A stretch of DNA of 64,000 nt. Origin: Castanea sativa (taxonomy: Eukaryota > Streptophyta > Magnoliopsida > Fagales > Fagaceae). Under the pieces are notes generated by a model, which did no database searches, was not told the origin of the DNA, and saw only the letters and a list, made by a program, of their open reading frames with translations. Below are positions 49,561 through 60,843 of this stretch, piece by piece. How positions within the stretch are numbered: position 1 is the stretch's first letter; each line of letters opens with the position of its first letter. The stretch covers positions 56,683,964 through 56,747,963 of the forward strand of contig NC_134015.1 in the NCBI RefSeq assembly GCF_040712315.1, read 5' to 3'. Made by a program: the position numbers and the translations under genes.

Positions 49561-50285
49561 TATATATATATATATATATCTATTCAGATCCTAAAAATGA
49601 AAATATTATGATATTTTGTTGTATTCTTATACTTCTTTTTTAATATAATCAAATTGGGTAAGTTAAAATTCACGGTTTCACACACAAAATCTATATTAAT
49701 TTTCTTACTATTGGGGCAGCACCGCCTTGCACGTGCAGCCAACACTAGTAATGTCTAAAGTATTAATAATTCTTTCTAGGGTGTTGTGTCAATAAAGCTA
49801 ACTTTTGATGTTCCGTTTGTTACTTCAGTAATATTTTCAGCCCTCTTATCAACTTATACTAATTTTTAATAGATGGACCCTATAATAAATCATTCTTAAC
49901 AAACATCTTACGGTTACAGTGCCCATACCATTTTCCTTCTTCTAAAGAGGAAAAGGGATTAATAATTCAAATTTGAAATGTTCGGTAGACTAAATTGGCA
50001 TTTATATTTAAGATACATGAACTAAACTATCACACAAAACATAATGTCTAAAGTATTCATGATTCTTTCAAAAAAGAAAAAGGATTAATGATTCAAAAAT
50101 TAGAAATGTTCAGTGGACTATATTGGCGTTTATATATAAGATACATGAACTAAACTAACACACAAAACATAATGTCTAAAGTATTAAATATTAATAATTC
50201 TTTCAGGAAGAAAAAAAGGATTAATGATTCAAATTAGAAATGTTTAGCAGACTAAATTGGCAATTAATTAAGGGATTAACATATA
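49561..50285. other. AT-rich intergenic with diverged short repeats
   Basis: The block aatgtctaaagtattaa, gattaatgattcaaa, agaaatgtt, ctaaattggc(a/g)tttatat occurs three times between 49920 and 50260, about 110-120 bases apart. A TA microsatellite lies at 49558-49580. No gene was seen. Confidence 0.6.
49700..49748 (+). mobile_element. Possible Helitron-like 3' terminus after the array
   Basis: ccttgcacgtgcagcc (palindromic core tgcacgtgca) is followed by aacaCTAG and T. It could end a Helitron carrying the preceding array, but the hairpin is weak and no 5' end was identified. Confidence 0.25.
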
Positions 50286-51039
50286 TCTATATATATGTAT
50301 ATAATAATAGGTAAAACTGAGAGAAAATTCAATTAAATATCAAATTGGAATTCAACTAGAGTCCAACTTTGCGCAACGTATCCCATCTAATCTAAATTTT
50401 TAAATTTTTGTGCCAAGTGAGTTAATTCAATGTAAAAATTGGATTTCAATTAGATTTTAATTTTGCGACATGTATCCTATCTAATCTAAGTTTTTAAATT
50501 TTTGTACAAAATAAGTTAATTTAGTGTAAAAAAAGAGGAGTCTAATATACGTAAACCATAAAAAATAAAATTTTTGAATGACTTTATATTTATGAACCTT
50601 TTTCTTTTGTAGAACTAAAAACAATTAAAGTTTATAAGTCAGATATATATATATATATATATATATTAATAAGTAAAACTAAAAAAAAATCCAATTATAT
50701 TTTAAATTGGAATTCAATTAGAGTATAATTTTGCACTACGTATCCCGTCTAATCAAAATTTTAAAATTTTTGAACCAAGTTAGTTAGTTCAGTGTAATAA
50801 TTTTATTTCAATTAGAGTTTAATTTACGAAACGTGTTTCATCTAATCGCAATTTTTTTATTTTTGAGCCAAATGAGTTAATTTAGAGTAAAAAACGAGGA
50901 GTCCAATATAAATAATTCATAAAAAAAAAAATCATATATCTAACACTATATATAAAATTAGAGGAAGAGAGAGTTTGAATGATTTTATATTTATGAGCCT
51001 TTTTTTTTTATAACTAAAAACAATTCATTTGGCACAAAA

Positions 51040-51093
<54 letters not shown>

Positions 51094-51918
51094 GGTAAAC
51101 CTTAGAGAAAATCCAATTATATTTTACAATTGAAGTCCAATTTTGCGCCATATGTCTTAAATTATTTATTTTTAGAAAGAGCTTTATTTCTTAATTTTTG
51201 AATAAATGTGAGACCATATCATATATATCCATTCAAGTGAGTTAATGTGTACAAAAACCAAAGAGTCTAGACTTATATTTCAATTAGAGTTTAATTTACG
51301 AAACGTGTTCCATCGAATCGAAAATTTTTAATTTTTGTGCCAAATGAGTTAATTTAGAGTAAAAAAAAGAGGAGTCCAATATAAATAAATTATAAAAAAA
51401 TAATCATATATTTAACACTATATATAAAATTAGAGGAAGAGAGAGTTTGAATGATTTAATTATATGAGCCTTTTTTTTTATAACTAAAAACAATTTATTC
51501 GGCACAAAAATCATATATATATATATATATTAATAGGTAAACCATAGAGAAAATCCGATTAAATTTTATAATTGAAGTCTAATTTTGCGCCATATGTCCT
51601 AAATTATTTATCTTTAGAGAGAGTTTTATTTCTTAATTTTTGAATCAAATGTGGGACCATATCATAAATATCCATTCAAGTGAGTTATTGTGTACAAAAA
51701 CCAATGAGTCTAGAATTAATGAACATAAAAATATTAAAAAATTTATAATTTACATTTTCTACCTAATAACATTCTTACAAGACTTTTTTAAGGAGTTAAA
51801 AAAAAATATAAGAATGACTATCAATAATATTTAAATTATATATGTAAGATTATTATATATACATCTTAATGTGTATCTTTTAGGTATATCCATGCATATG
51901 CATGAGGTTATAAGCTAG
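50286..51918 (+). mobile_element. Helitron-like element with internally repeated 5' segments
   Basis: The left end reads A then TCTATATATATG and aataataggtaaaac. The right end has a hairpin ccatgcatatgcatg(g/a), then aggttataag, CTAG, T. Inside, a segment is repeated about three times (near 50310, 50680 and 51090-51530). It contains aataggtaaa(a/c)c, aaatccaattaaat, gcgccatatgtcc-like and gagttaatt(t/c)a text. TA microsatellites lie at 50642-50666, 51044-51088 and 51515-51530. There is no RepHel protein. The 3' end is convincing; the 5' end and unity of the element are less so. Confidence 0.5.
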
Positions 51919-51934
51919 TTAATAGAGTGACCAC

Positions 51935-52225
51935 AATTCACGCTAGTTGACGCCTCCTGGTATCAGTGGTATCTCCATGATTCAAAGCCTCCCTCCTTTG
52001 TTATAACTATAGAATTATCCAAAAAAACTTCAAAACATGTGGTTCTGTTAGAAGACTTTAATCCTAATTACATTGAACGAGTCTTTGGTTAAAGTTCAAA
52101 AATTCAATTTAGACTTGCAAAGTAATGGCATCATGGTTTAGCTATTAACTAGCATCACTTTTAGACTATATAACTATTTGCTAAAGACTCATGCTAGATT
52201 GAACTAGGAGAAATTGTGTTAATTA
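51935..52225 (+). repeat. Repeat module copy A (no MITE)
   Basis: From gttgacgcctcctggtatcag through caaagcctccctcctttg to aactaggagaaatt. Copies B (53160-53680, inverted) and C (54915-55490) are close relatives. At 52010/52011 (aactat|agaattatcc) copy A lacks the MITE that both others contain. Confidence 0.85.
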
Positions 52226-52417
52226 TCTTGGTAAGTTTCAAATTAGTGTTTTAATAAGATATCTATGGTGAGCCAGACACGATACTTTCTTTGAAGGGGG
52301 AAACTAACACTAATCTCATTCTTCTTCTGGTAGTTTTTCGTAATGAATTAATTTCTAACAGGTTTAATCCATCTGGAGACCATAACCACAATTATCAACC
52401 ACAATTCTAATCCCTAG

Positions 52418-52615
52418 GGTTTGTTTGAATACTGTTTATTTTGCTAAAACTGAAAACTTATTACTGAAAACACTTTAGCAAAATATTTTTTAAAAGGCAA
52501 AACACAGTTCAAGCGTTTTTCAGGTGTTGGCTGGTTCATGAATAGTGCCGTGGGACCAGCAAAAAAAAAATGCAAAATGTAGAAACATCTCTACGCAAAC
52601 GCATGCCTAGTGTTA
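52418..52615. mobile_element. hAT-like MITE of the gtttgg(a/t)at family
   Basis: It starts gggtttgtttgaatactg and has ctgaaaacactttagcaaaat and gtgccgtgggacc-like text shared with the elements at 53395 and 54983. It ends near tacgcaaacgcatgcct. Ends are less well conserved than in the others. Confidence 0.55.
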
Positions 52616-52878
52616 GCGTACTTTATGGGTTGGGGGCATTAATTATCTTTACCTAATCAGCTCTCATTATCTTAGAAAAGTCTTTAAGCCAGTAAAATGT
52701 TTCAAAAAGTCTTTGGCCCATGACATGGAAAATTAAGGTCTCGTGTCTCCTTAAAAAGAAAAAAAAATTAACGTCTTGTGGGTCGCTCTATTAACTACCG
52801 TGAATTGTGGTCTGTGGAACTGTTGTCACTTGTCAAAGGCATGGAAAATTTAATCTATTAACTAGCGTGAATTGTGGT

Positions 52879-53160
52879 CACTTTATTAACTAACTTATAA
52901 CCTCATGCATATGCATGGATATACTTAAAAGATACACATTAAGATGCATAATATAATAATCTTACATATATAATTTAAATATTATTGATTGTCATTCTTA
53001 TACATATTTTTTTAACTCTTTAAAAATTCTTGTAAGAATGTTATTAGGTAGAAAATGTAAATTGTCAATTTTAAAAATACTTTTATGTTCATTAATTCTA
53101 GACTCTTTGGTTTTTGTACACAATAATTCACTTCAAAGGATATTTATGATATCCATTCAT
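52879..53160 (-). mobile_element. Inverted copy of a Helitron 3' end
   Basis: On the minus strand it reads aatatttaaattatatatg, then ccatgcatatgcatgagg, ttataag, TTAG, T. It matches 51640-51920 in inverted orientation over about 280 bases. The terminal CTAG has become TTAG. It directly continues module B. Confidence 0.6.
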
Positions 53161-53680
53161 AAATATCCAAAGACTCATTCAACTTACTAGAATTTCTCCT
53201 AGTTCAATCTGGCATGAATCTTTAGCAAATATTTATATAGTCTAAAAGTGATGCAAGTCAATAGCTGAACCATGATGCCATTACTTTACAAGTCTAAATT
53301 GAATTTCTGAACTTTAACCAAAGACTCATTCAATGTAATTAGGATTAAAGTCTTCTAACAGAACCACGTGTTTTGAATTTTTTTTGTATAATTCAAGTGC
53401 ACATTTGGATTGCACTGAAAGGGAAAGCAAATGCACGTCTGCGTTTTTTGTGTGGATCCCGTGCACTGTTTACGGAATCCGCAAGTACTTTTTTTAGCAA
53501 AAACAACTTTAAAACTAGTTCACACGGAACTATTCACACATTTAAAAATTATTTTGCTACAGTGTTTTCAGTTTTCAGTAATAAAGCAGTATCCAAATAG
53601 ACCCCAATAGTTATAACAAAGGAGGGAGGCTTTGAATTATGGAGATACCATTAATACCAGGAGGTGTCAACTAATTGCAC
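53160..53680 (-). repeat. Repeat module copy B, inverted, with MITE
   Basis: The reverse complement of module A, interrupted by a MITE at about 53395-53608. The flanks match A and C closely (for example aggagaaattctagtaag and catgatgccattac on the strand shown). Confidence 0.85.
53395..53608 (-). mobile_element. hAT-like MITE inside module B
   Basis: The minus-strand text starts ggggtctatttggatactgc and ends tgcaatccaaatgtgcac. It contains ctgaaaacactgtagcaaaat. It is the same insertion as the one in copy C, so it predates their duplication. Confidence 0.75.
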
Positions 53681-54544
53681 TACAAAAATCTTGGCACAGG
53701 TTTTGAAGTATATTCGCCTTCAATACAAGTTTTTAAGTTTGAATGAGTTTAGAGAATCAATGATTTTTTTTTTTTTGAAACACATAGAATCAATGACTTG
53801 AAAAGAGTAGTGGTATATCATCAAACAATTATATAGCTCAAATGTCACGCTAGTCAATCGTGGTACCATGTGGCCATTACTTTCCAAGTCTAAATTTATT
53901 TTACGAACACCAACCAAAGACTCATTGCAACATTATTAGGATTAAAGTCTTCTCTAATAGTACCACACATTTTGAAGTTTGTTTGTGTTTTTTAATTTGA
54001 TAGTTATAACGCCAGAAAGAAGATTGAAATCCGTAATGTCTCCATTGATAGTTATATCTAACTAATATGTAACCTGTGCTTACGCACATGAATGATGAAT
54101 TGCAATAGTGCTATTGATGTTAGCTTGGGTTATAAAACATATAAAATATTAGTTCGATCAGGAGATTTGGAAGTACTAAAATAGTTTTATCTTGTAATTT
54201 TCATGATATTGGCTACACCAAGTTTCTCATTACACTACTATTATATATATAATTTTGAAAATCACTATTGAATACTACATATACAATATCAATTCACAAT
54301 CATTGTTTATGAAATTCTACTAAATACAACACAAAAATAAAAGAATAAATTGGATCAAATAATATCTCCTAAATTGAATGGGAATATGTGTATGGGATCG
54401 TTCAACTCAATGATAATTTGTTACATTCAGGATCCTAGCATACAAAATATCTAAATAGAAATAGTATAAAAAATATGCACATTAGTTCAAAGAAAAAATA
54501 ACAGTAAAGATATAAATAATTTAATTTGTATGGAAAACTAACAA
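53681..54544. other. AT-rich intergenic with a Helitron-like inverted end
   Basis: Near 54050-54092 the minus strand reads catgtgcgtaagcacagg then ttacatatTAGT. This is a hairpin plus CTAG-like end of Helitron type with a changed first base. Nothing coding is supported. Confidence 0.4.
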
Positions 54545-54591
54545 AAGCAAAATTCAATTTTGAATCTAATTAAATTTTCTCTAAGTATTGG

Positions 54592-54593
<2 letters not shown>

Positions 54594-54642
<49 letters not shown>
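54594..54642. repeat. TA microsatellite
   Basis: About 24 TA units. Repeats related to the Helitron-like segments of 50.3-51.5 kb follow on both sides. Confidence 0.9.
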
Positions 54643-54646
<4 letters not shown>

Positions 54647-54914
54647 CTAGTTAGTAATGGACTGTATATAGTCATGGTATATATATGTGATTAGGTTTTT
54701 TATGGTTTATTTATATTGAACTCCTCATTTTCAACATTGAATTAAATCATTTGGCACAAAAATTAAAAAACTTACATTAGATGAGACATGTGGCTCAAAA
54801 TTAAACTCTAATTGAATTTCAATTTTTAGACTGAATTAATTATCCAATTAAATTTCAAACTGGAATTCAATTTGAGTTTAATTTTACGTCATGTGTCCTA
54901 TCTAATCTAACTTT

Positions 54915-55490
54915 TTAGTTGACACCTCTTGGTATCAGTGGTATCTCCATAATTCAAAGCCTCCCTCCTTTGTTATAACTATTGGGGTCTGTTTGGATAC
55001 TGCTTTATTACTGAAAACTGAAAACACTGTAGCAAAATAATTTTTAAATGTATGAATAGTGTTGTGTGACCTAGTTTTAAAGTTGTTTTTGCTAAAAAAA
55101 GTACTTGCGGGTCCCGCGAACAGTGCACGGGACCCACACAAAAAACGCAAACGTGCATTTGCTTTCCCTTTCAATGTAATCCAAACGTGCACTTGAATTA
55201 TCCAAAAAAAAAAATTCAAAACATGTGGTTCTGTTAAAAGACTTTAATCCTAATTACATTGAATGAGTCTTTGGTTAAAGTTCAGAAATTCAATTTAGAC
55301 TTGTAAAGTAATGGCATCATGGTTCAACTATTGACTTGCATCACTTTTAGACTATATAAATATTTGCTAAAGATTCATGCCAGATTGAACTAGGAGAAAT
55401 TCTAGTAAGTTGAATGAGTCTTTGGATATTTATGAATGGATATCATAAATATCCATTCAAGTGAGTTATTGTGTACAAAAACTAAAGAGT
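54915..55490 (+). repeat. Repeat module copy C with MITE
   Basis: The same module as at 51935-52225, carrying a MITE at about 54983-55194. It extends further right than copy A (ttgaatgagtctttggata, then tatccattcaagtgagtta), joining text that in the Helitron-like element lies at 51660-51720. Confidence 0.85.
54983..55194 (+). mobile_element. hAT-like MITE inside module C
   Basis: It starts tggggtctgtttggatac and ends atccaaacgtgcactt. The shared core gtttggat/atccaaac forms the inverted ends. The interior has gaacagtgcacgggaccc. No clear eight-base target duplication remains when compared with the empty site in copy A. Confidence 0.75.
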
Positions 55491-55592
55491 CTAGAATTTT
55501 AATTAATATGTATAATCTACTCTAGAAGGTTTCTAATTGACTTTTTATTTATTAACACTTATTAAACGAAGGCTAAATTAAAAATTACACCT

Positions 55593-55847
55593 CTAGATTT
55601 CCTAGGGTACTTTACCAAATATATTTCCTTAAATCGTAACTCTTTTTTAATGATTTAATGGTCTAAATTTTTCCATGTTAACATTCCACTAACAATAATC
55701 TTAATTGTTTTGTTTATAATATTATTTTATTATATTAAGAGTATTGTTAGTGGAATGCTGACATGTCAGAATCTAGACCTTTAAATCATAAAAGAGTGGC
55801 TAGGATATAAGGAAATTTATTGGTAGAGTATCCTAAGAAATCTAGAA
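55593..55847. mobile_element. Foldback MITE with about 107-base arms
   Basis: The left arm (ctagatttcctagggtac, tttaccaa, ttccactaacaataatctt) and the right arm (aagagtattgttagtggaa, ttggtagagtatcctaag, aaatctag) are reverse complements with scattered differences. About 37 AT-rich bases separate them. No gene and no obvious target duplication were found. Confidence 0.85.
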
Positions 55848-56067
55848 GATATGGATCCAAAAATATATCTCAAATTCCACATAAAATTTCTAAAAAATAG
55901 GACACTCTCCTACTAATCCAAGTATTCAAAACAAACTTATCTAAAAAATAAAACTTTTAAAAAAACTTCTCAGTCCACTTTATATTTCCCTTAAGACCAC
56001 ATTTCAACTTTTTTTTTTTTGCTTACTTTATCATGACTCATCGGTTTCTTTTATTTATTTATTTATT

Positions 56068-56440
56068 TTTGGGAAAATTACAACTTACCCACCTATGGTT
56101 TGATCAAAATTTAAGTTGCCTACTTGTAGTTTGAAATTTGACACTTTACCCACCCGAGGTTAACTTAATTAAAGTTTTGTAAACCACTTTTGTCAAAAAC
56201 ATGTAATTTTACTCTACTTTTATGTGTCTCTCCTCCAAAAACACAAAAAAAAAAAACATACAAATACAATATCAAATAAGATAAAAAAGAATCCAGCAGA
56301 ACACTTACGTCATGAGATTTAAAACCAAAGGTAGGCAACTTAAATTTTGGTCAAACCTTGAGTGGTAAAATGTCAAATTTCAAATCACAAGTAGGTAACT
56401 TAAATTTTGATTAAACCATAAGTGGGTAAGTTATAATTTA
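56068..56440. mobile_element. Foldback MITE, ttacaacttaccc ends
   Basis: Left: ggaaaattacaacttaccca, tatggtttgatcaaaattta, ttgaaatttgacactttaccc. Right: inverted counterparts ending gggtaagttataatttacc. The arms are at least 80 bases. A further partial copy in the right arm (ggtaggcaacttaaatttt) makes it more complex than a simple palindrome. Confidence 0.85.
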
Positions 56441-56741
56441 CCTTTTTTTTTGAATTTCCGGTTTCCTTATTTTATTAATCTTACATACACTAGACAAAAG
56501 GAAAACCTTTAATATCATTAAGCTAAAATAAAATCTGGGATTAAATTTTAAAAAATTAAGAAACAAACGTCAATTTGACAATAGAATATTGAAAAAAGAA
56601 TATGCCTAATTATTTATTCAATTCAAAGAAAATCCAATTCTACATAAATGAATAGAGCAACAAAAGAAACCTTCAACTTCTCTCTCTTTTCATTCTTCAC
56701 TGACTTGAAAAATCCCAAAAGAGAAGAAGAAGAATTCTCTC

Positions 56742-57420
56742 ACACCTTTCATTCTCTTCATCACAACAATCGTTTCTCTCTTTAACCCATCAACCCAATC
56801 CGAAGTGTCTCTCTCTCTATAACCCCAACCATTTTAGCCAAATCGGGCGACCCGATCTGAATCCAATGGTCTGAAATCACCTCACCATCCAAGCTCGACT
56901 GGCTTGGCATCTACTCTCCCCTGGACACCGGTCACGAAAAATTCATATGCTACGTGATTCTCAACTCCTCCACCACGTGGCAATCTGGGTCGGGTTCTAG
57001 TTCCCTCCCTCTCATCAACCTCCGGTCCAACTACTCATTTTGGGTCTTCCAATGGGTGGAGTCCGAAATCGACCCGAAAAAGCATGACCTTGATCACAAT
57101 TCGTTGCTGGGCATGGCCCATCTGTTGGCGAAGTCGGGTTCAGGTCAACTCGGGTGCCGGAGCAAATCTATCTAGGGTTCACGGAGAATATGGATGAGAT
57201 GAGGGTGATGTTCTTGACAAGGGATTGCGAGGAGAGGTGAGTGAGGTATGGGGTGAGAGAGGGTAAGCTCAACCACGTGGCGGTGGTCCGTGTGGAGAGG
57301 TATGAGAGGGAGAACATGTGCGAGGAGCTGGTGAATTCGAGTGTCGGGTGGAGAGACCCGGGTTGGATTCATGATGGGGTTATGAAGAATTTGAAGAAAT
57401 GAGTCAAGTATTATTATCAG
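56742..57420 (+). pseudogene. Purple acid phosphatase pseudogene, first exon (PAP2/PAP9-type)
   Basis: The reading across breaks gives a signal-peptide-like ILFITTIVSLFNPST, then PTILAKSGDPI, a stop, [18 protein letters not shown], then [19 protein letters not shown] and [14 protein letters not shown]. After a frameshift it reads [36 protein letters not shown] and KYYYQ. This is the N-terminal fibronectin-like region of PAP2/PAP9-type phosphatases. The exon ends exactly at a donor (tatcag|gtaatt), phase 0, as needed to join VGSDAGG of the exon at 46339. The start codon, several codons and the frame are lost (stops in PI*IQ, SI*, EER*VRYG, KK*VKYY). GC content is higher than the surroundings, as expected for coding origin. 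Confidence 0.88.
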
Positions 57421-58280
57421 GTAATTTTTTGTTTTAATTGGGTTTTTAGTTTAGTAAATGATATTTGTAATTTGTCATTAATTTTGGAGCATTGTTAATT
57501 GCAAATTTTGGTACTTTAGATTGATCAAAATGATTGTGACTCAATAACTTGACTAAAAGCTACTATCAATTTTGTTATAAATGGAACAAAATCGACTTAC
57601 AAACTGACGTGACAATGAATGTGATCAATGTCACATCAAGTCATCAACAACATAATGAATATATGGCTTTTGTTGTGGATATGTGTCCAGAAGGAAGCAT
57701 TGTTGAAGGTGGCATCATCCACAGATTCTTTCTCCTTAGGTTTATATAGACCAATCAGGTATTTGTCGAAAGACTAAATTCCATGTGATAGGATTTGCAA
57801 TGGATCGGCTTCATTCTCAAAGAGTATCAAGACTGTGTTTACTCCAAGGTCAAGAACCTTAAAATTCTAGACCGAGCGCCATATACTTTGAAGTGTGCGT
57901 GACTGGCTTCCACATTGATTCTACACCTGGAGAAGAGTTTTGCCACAAGAACCCTACTGTTGTTCTCTATTTTTGGGTTAAGATTGACTAGTTTTTGTTT
58001 GTTGAGTTTAGAGACAGAAGAGCCCATTTCCTAGTAATATCATCCATGGTCAAGTGCTAGGGAGAGAGTAGGAAAAAGAGGGAAGGGGTGGCAAGAAAAA
58101 AGTTTCCACCAAAGAGGGGAAAGAGAAGCCAACACCAAGGTGGGCACTAGGGTCTCATCATGCTTATTACCATGCCCATAAATAGGCCTAGGCTTAGCTT
58201 GTTTTTTTATCGAGTCCTATTGTTCATGAACCTATTAATGAATATATTTTTAAGGGCTCATCTTATTTGTTAAACAAGAT
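57421..58280. other. Intergenic, nothing recognised
   Basis: This follows the phosphatase donor site, so its first part may be old intron. No continuation of phosphatase exons was found before the gypsy fragment. Short chance frames only. Confidence 0.55.
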
Positions 58281-58289
58281 TAAAACTCA

Positions 58290-59700
58290 AGTATGGTTTG
58301 TTTGTACTCAAGACTAAAACTCAATTGCGGTGTCTCCCTGACCGACCGTGAATTCCTTCAAATGTCCCGCCTTCACAAGCTGCTCCAAGTGATCTTTGAA
58401 TACTCTGCACTGCTCGGTAGTGTGGCCATTTTCTCGATGGTAAGCCACCAAACATATGGCTCGCTCTTTATACATTCAAGGATTTTATGAACCAACTCCT
58501 TGAACGTCACATTCACCCCTCTATCTCGGATTTCAGGCTCTTTCGTCTTGGGTTCCCTCCTTGGCCTCTATTGGATGCCCTCGGAATATGGGTCCCTGTT
58601 ATATTGTGAGGTCGCTGATGCCTTTCCCTTAATTTGCTACCTATCATCCTTTAACCTCTTGTGCTCTTCAATCGTCCTCATAAGTTGATGCATGTTCTTG
58701 GGGGGTCGCATTGTTAGGGATTCCCTCAATTCTGACTCCTAAGGGAGTCCCAATCTAAATGTACTTGCTGCAACCTGCTCATTTCCCCTGCCTATCTCAT
58801 TATATAACTCCCAATACCGATTGGTGTAGGATTGGAACGTCTCTCCGTTACCCATCCTCATAGACAGCAAAGCATCGATAGGCTGAGGGACCTAACTACA
58901 AGTGATGAATCGGGCTTCGAATGCCTGGATCAACTTTTCAAAGTTATGTATGGACCCTTTCCTCAGTCCGTTGAACCATCTCATCGCCATGGGCCCGAGG
59001 CTGGATAGGAATACCGTACACATCAAATAGTCATTTCAGGAGTACAAGGCCATCATCTGCATATTGTAGCTCACATGTTCCACCGGGTCGGTTTTACCAT
59101 CGTAGCAAGTAAAAGGCAGTTAGTTGAAACTTCTAGGCATCTTGATGTGCTCTATATCATCGAAGAAGGGTGATCGAGCTGCTCTTCGGAGTGCTTAGCT
59201 CATCGCGTCCAAGGCTGCAATGGTTGCCTGCACCTATTCCTACCATGATGCTGCTCCATAGTTTCGTTATACCTCTCTCTTGAGCGTTGTGAATTGATCC
59301 GGTGAGATGATTTAGCCAGGTTGCCAACCTTATAGTCGGGGTCGTTGGACGACCCTTCACAGTCCCTCCTCTGACGTTTGCCCCTGATTTCAATCTTCAA
59401 ACCCCTGACCTGCTTCCGTAAGTTCTCTATCTCGCGGTTCCACTCACTACAATGCGAGTGCCGAGGGACGTTTGACACAGACCTTTCCCCTTGCGACCAC
59501 CCTGCATCCGAATCAAGTCTCGTCTCATGCCCATCTTGCAAGCGATCCTGTTCACTCTTAGTTCCTTCTCTAGCCTCCTTTAGCCCCTGAACGAGGCCCT
59601 AGAATGATTTCCTCCATGGCCTGTTGATCCCTTTACATGTGGCTTCTCTATCTTGGGTGGCAATATACTGGCTTTGGGTCTTCAACTAAGTAGGCGACCT
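58290..59700 (-). mobile_element. Ty3/gypsy retrotransposon gag remnant
   Basis: On the minus strand the text runs from charged, arginine-rich gag (GWSQGERSVSNVPR, ENLRKQVRGLKIEIRGKR, 59541-59200). It continues to a retrotransposon gag domain: KMPRSFN, CYDGKTDPVEHVSY, MCTVFLSSLGPMAMRWFNGL, GSIHNFEKLIQAFEARF, QSYTNRYWELYNE. The pattern (YDGxxDPxEH, A-xxWF-xL, F-xxF-xxxF) is that of plant Ty3/gypsy Gag, a capsid protein. Stops interrupt it and no protease, reverse transcriptase or integrase follows to the left, so the element is truncated. Confidence 0.8.
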
Positions 59701-59724
59701 TCACAAATGACGCCAATTGTACAG

Positions 59725-60400
59725 CCCTGGCCCAAAATCACCTGGTGGACTTTAAGGTCAAGCCCCAAATTTACTTGTATGATGTGGGTAAAAAGTTTTC
59801 TACAATGGGAAGTCCTTTTAAGACCAACCTAACAACCCAAGTGAGGGAGCTTGAAACTTAGCCCATTATTCACTACCCTGTATATTTTTCCCAAGGAGGC
59901 TCAAGCTTAGAAATGAGCTTCTCCTATCTAGTTGTTCCTGCCAGTTTTCTCTCGTGTATCTCTTTTACCCAACTTTTGCCAACCCCCTTTCTCACTCTTT
60001 CACTCTCTATTTATAGACTTCTCTTAGTGGGGCTGTCATGATGATAAATATGGTTTTTCATGTTGGTGGGGCCCTTCTAGAATATATTCCTGGCTAGATG
60101 GGGCCCACCTTTTGCGATAGATGTGACTATTTTGAAACTTGTTCTCTATGTTGATTAGTTCTTGACATGCGATCTCCCCCAAGGCACTACCATGCCGAGC
60201 AGCGTCCATTTTCAAATATGAGGCCAACTTCTGGGCCGACTCAATGTGTAGCCCATTATCAAGCTCGAGGTTCTCGGTCTATTGAAATTGAGGGGTTAAG
60301 CCTCTATGTCATGCCCGTTCATTGTGCTAGGCCCGAATACCATGTTCGTACAGTATATATATCTATAAGGTCATAACCCTTCATGAAAGGGTACATGGAT
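59725..60400 (-). mobile_element. 5' LTR of the gypsy remnant
   Basis: On the minus strand the LTR appears to end gggctgtaca, and directly inside comes attggcgtcatttgtgaag. This resembles the primer-binding site and start of many plant gypsy elements (ttggcgcc-type). A TATA-like ctataaatagag on the minus strand (60004-60015) fits a U3 promoter. The far end of the LTR is not determined; 60400 is an estimate. Confidence 0.55.
60004..60015 (-). promoter_or_regulatory. TATA box in gypsy LTR
   Basis: ctataaatagag on the minus strand, upstream of gag in the direction of transcription. Confidence 0.5.
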
Positions 60401-60599
60401 GTCTATAAATTAACCATTTCTGCATATGGTTTCTATCCTCAAGAGATTTCTTCTCTTTGGGACCTATAAATCTGAAGTTATGTGGAGATAAATGTTTCTT
60501 GTACTACACATACAAAATTACAAATAGATCACTTGCTTATACAACTAGGCTTTTACAAAATTCTTCAAAAAACCTCCATTTGACTAAGCATTGGATTTG

Positions 60600-60843
60600 A
60601 GTCCAATCTGTCTAAGGCTAGCAACTTTAGGATTTAGATTAAGGTTGCCTTTGAGATAGCTTATATTAGGTATTTTCTTTTACTATATAGCTTATTTTTG
60701 GTACTATTCATAGGTCTCATGCACTTTTTGGTACTATTCATGGGCTCCACTATACTATTTTAGCTAACTTTTAGCTTTATTTACAATACTTTTAGTAAAA
60801 AATTTTCAGTTTCAGCTAAATAAATTGTTTTCAAACGGGCCCT
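60600..60843. mobile_element. Partial hAT-like MITE
   Basis: ggtactattcataggtctc occurs with a near-copy 30 bases on. It is followed by ttcagtttcagctaaataaa and the end ttcaaacgggcccta. This is the usual right part of plant MITEs related to those at 20.4 and 53-55 kb. The left end is not clear. Confidence 0.45.
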
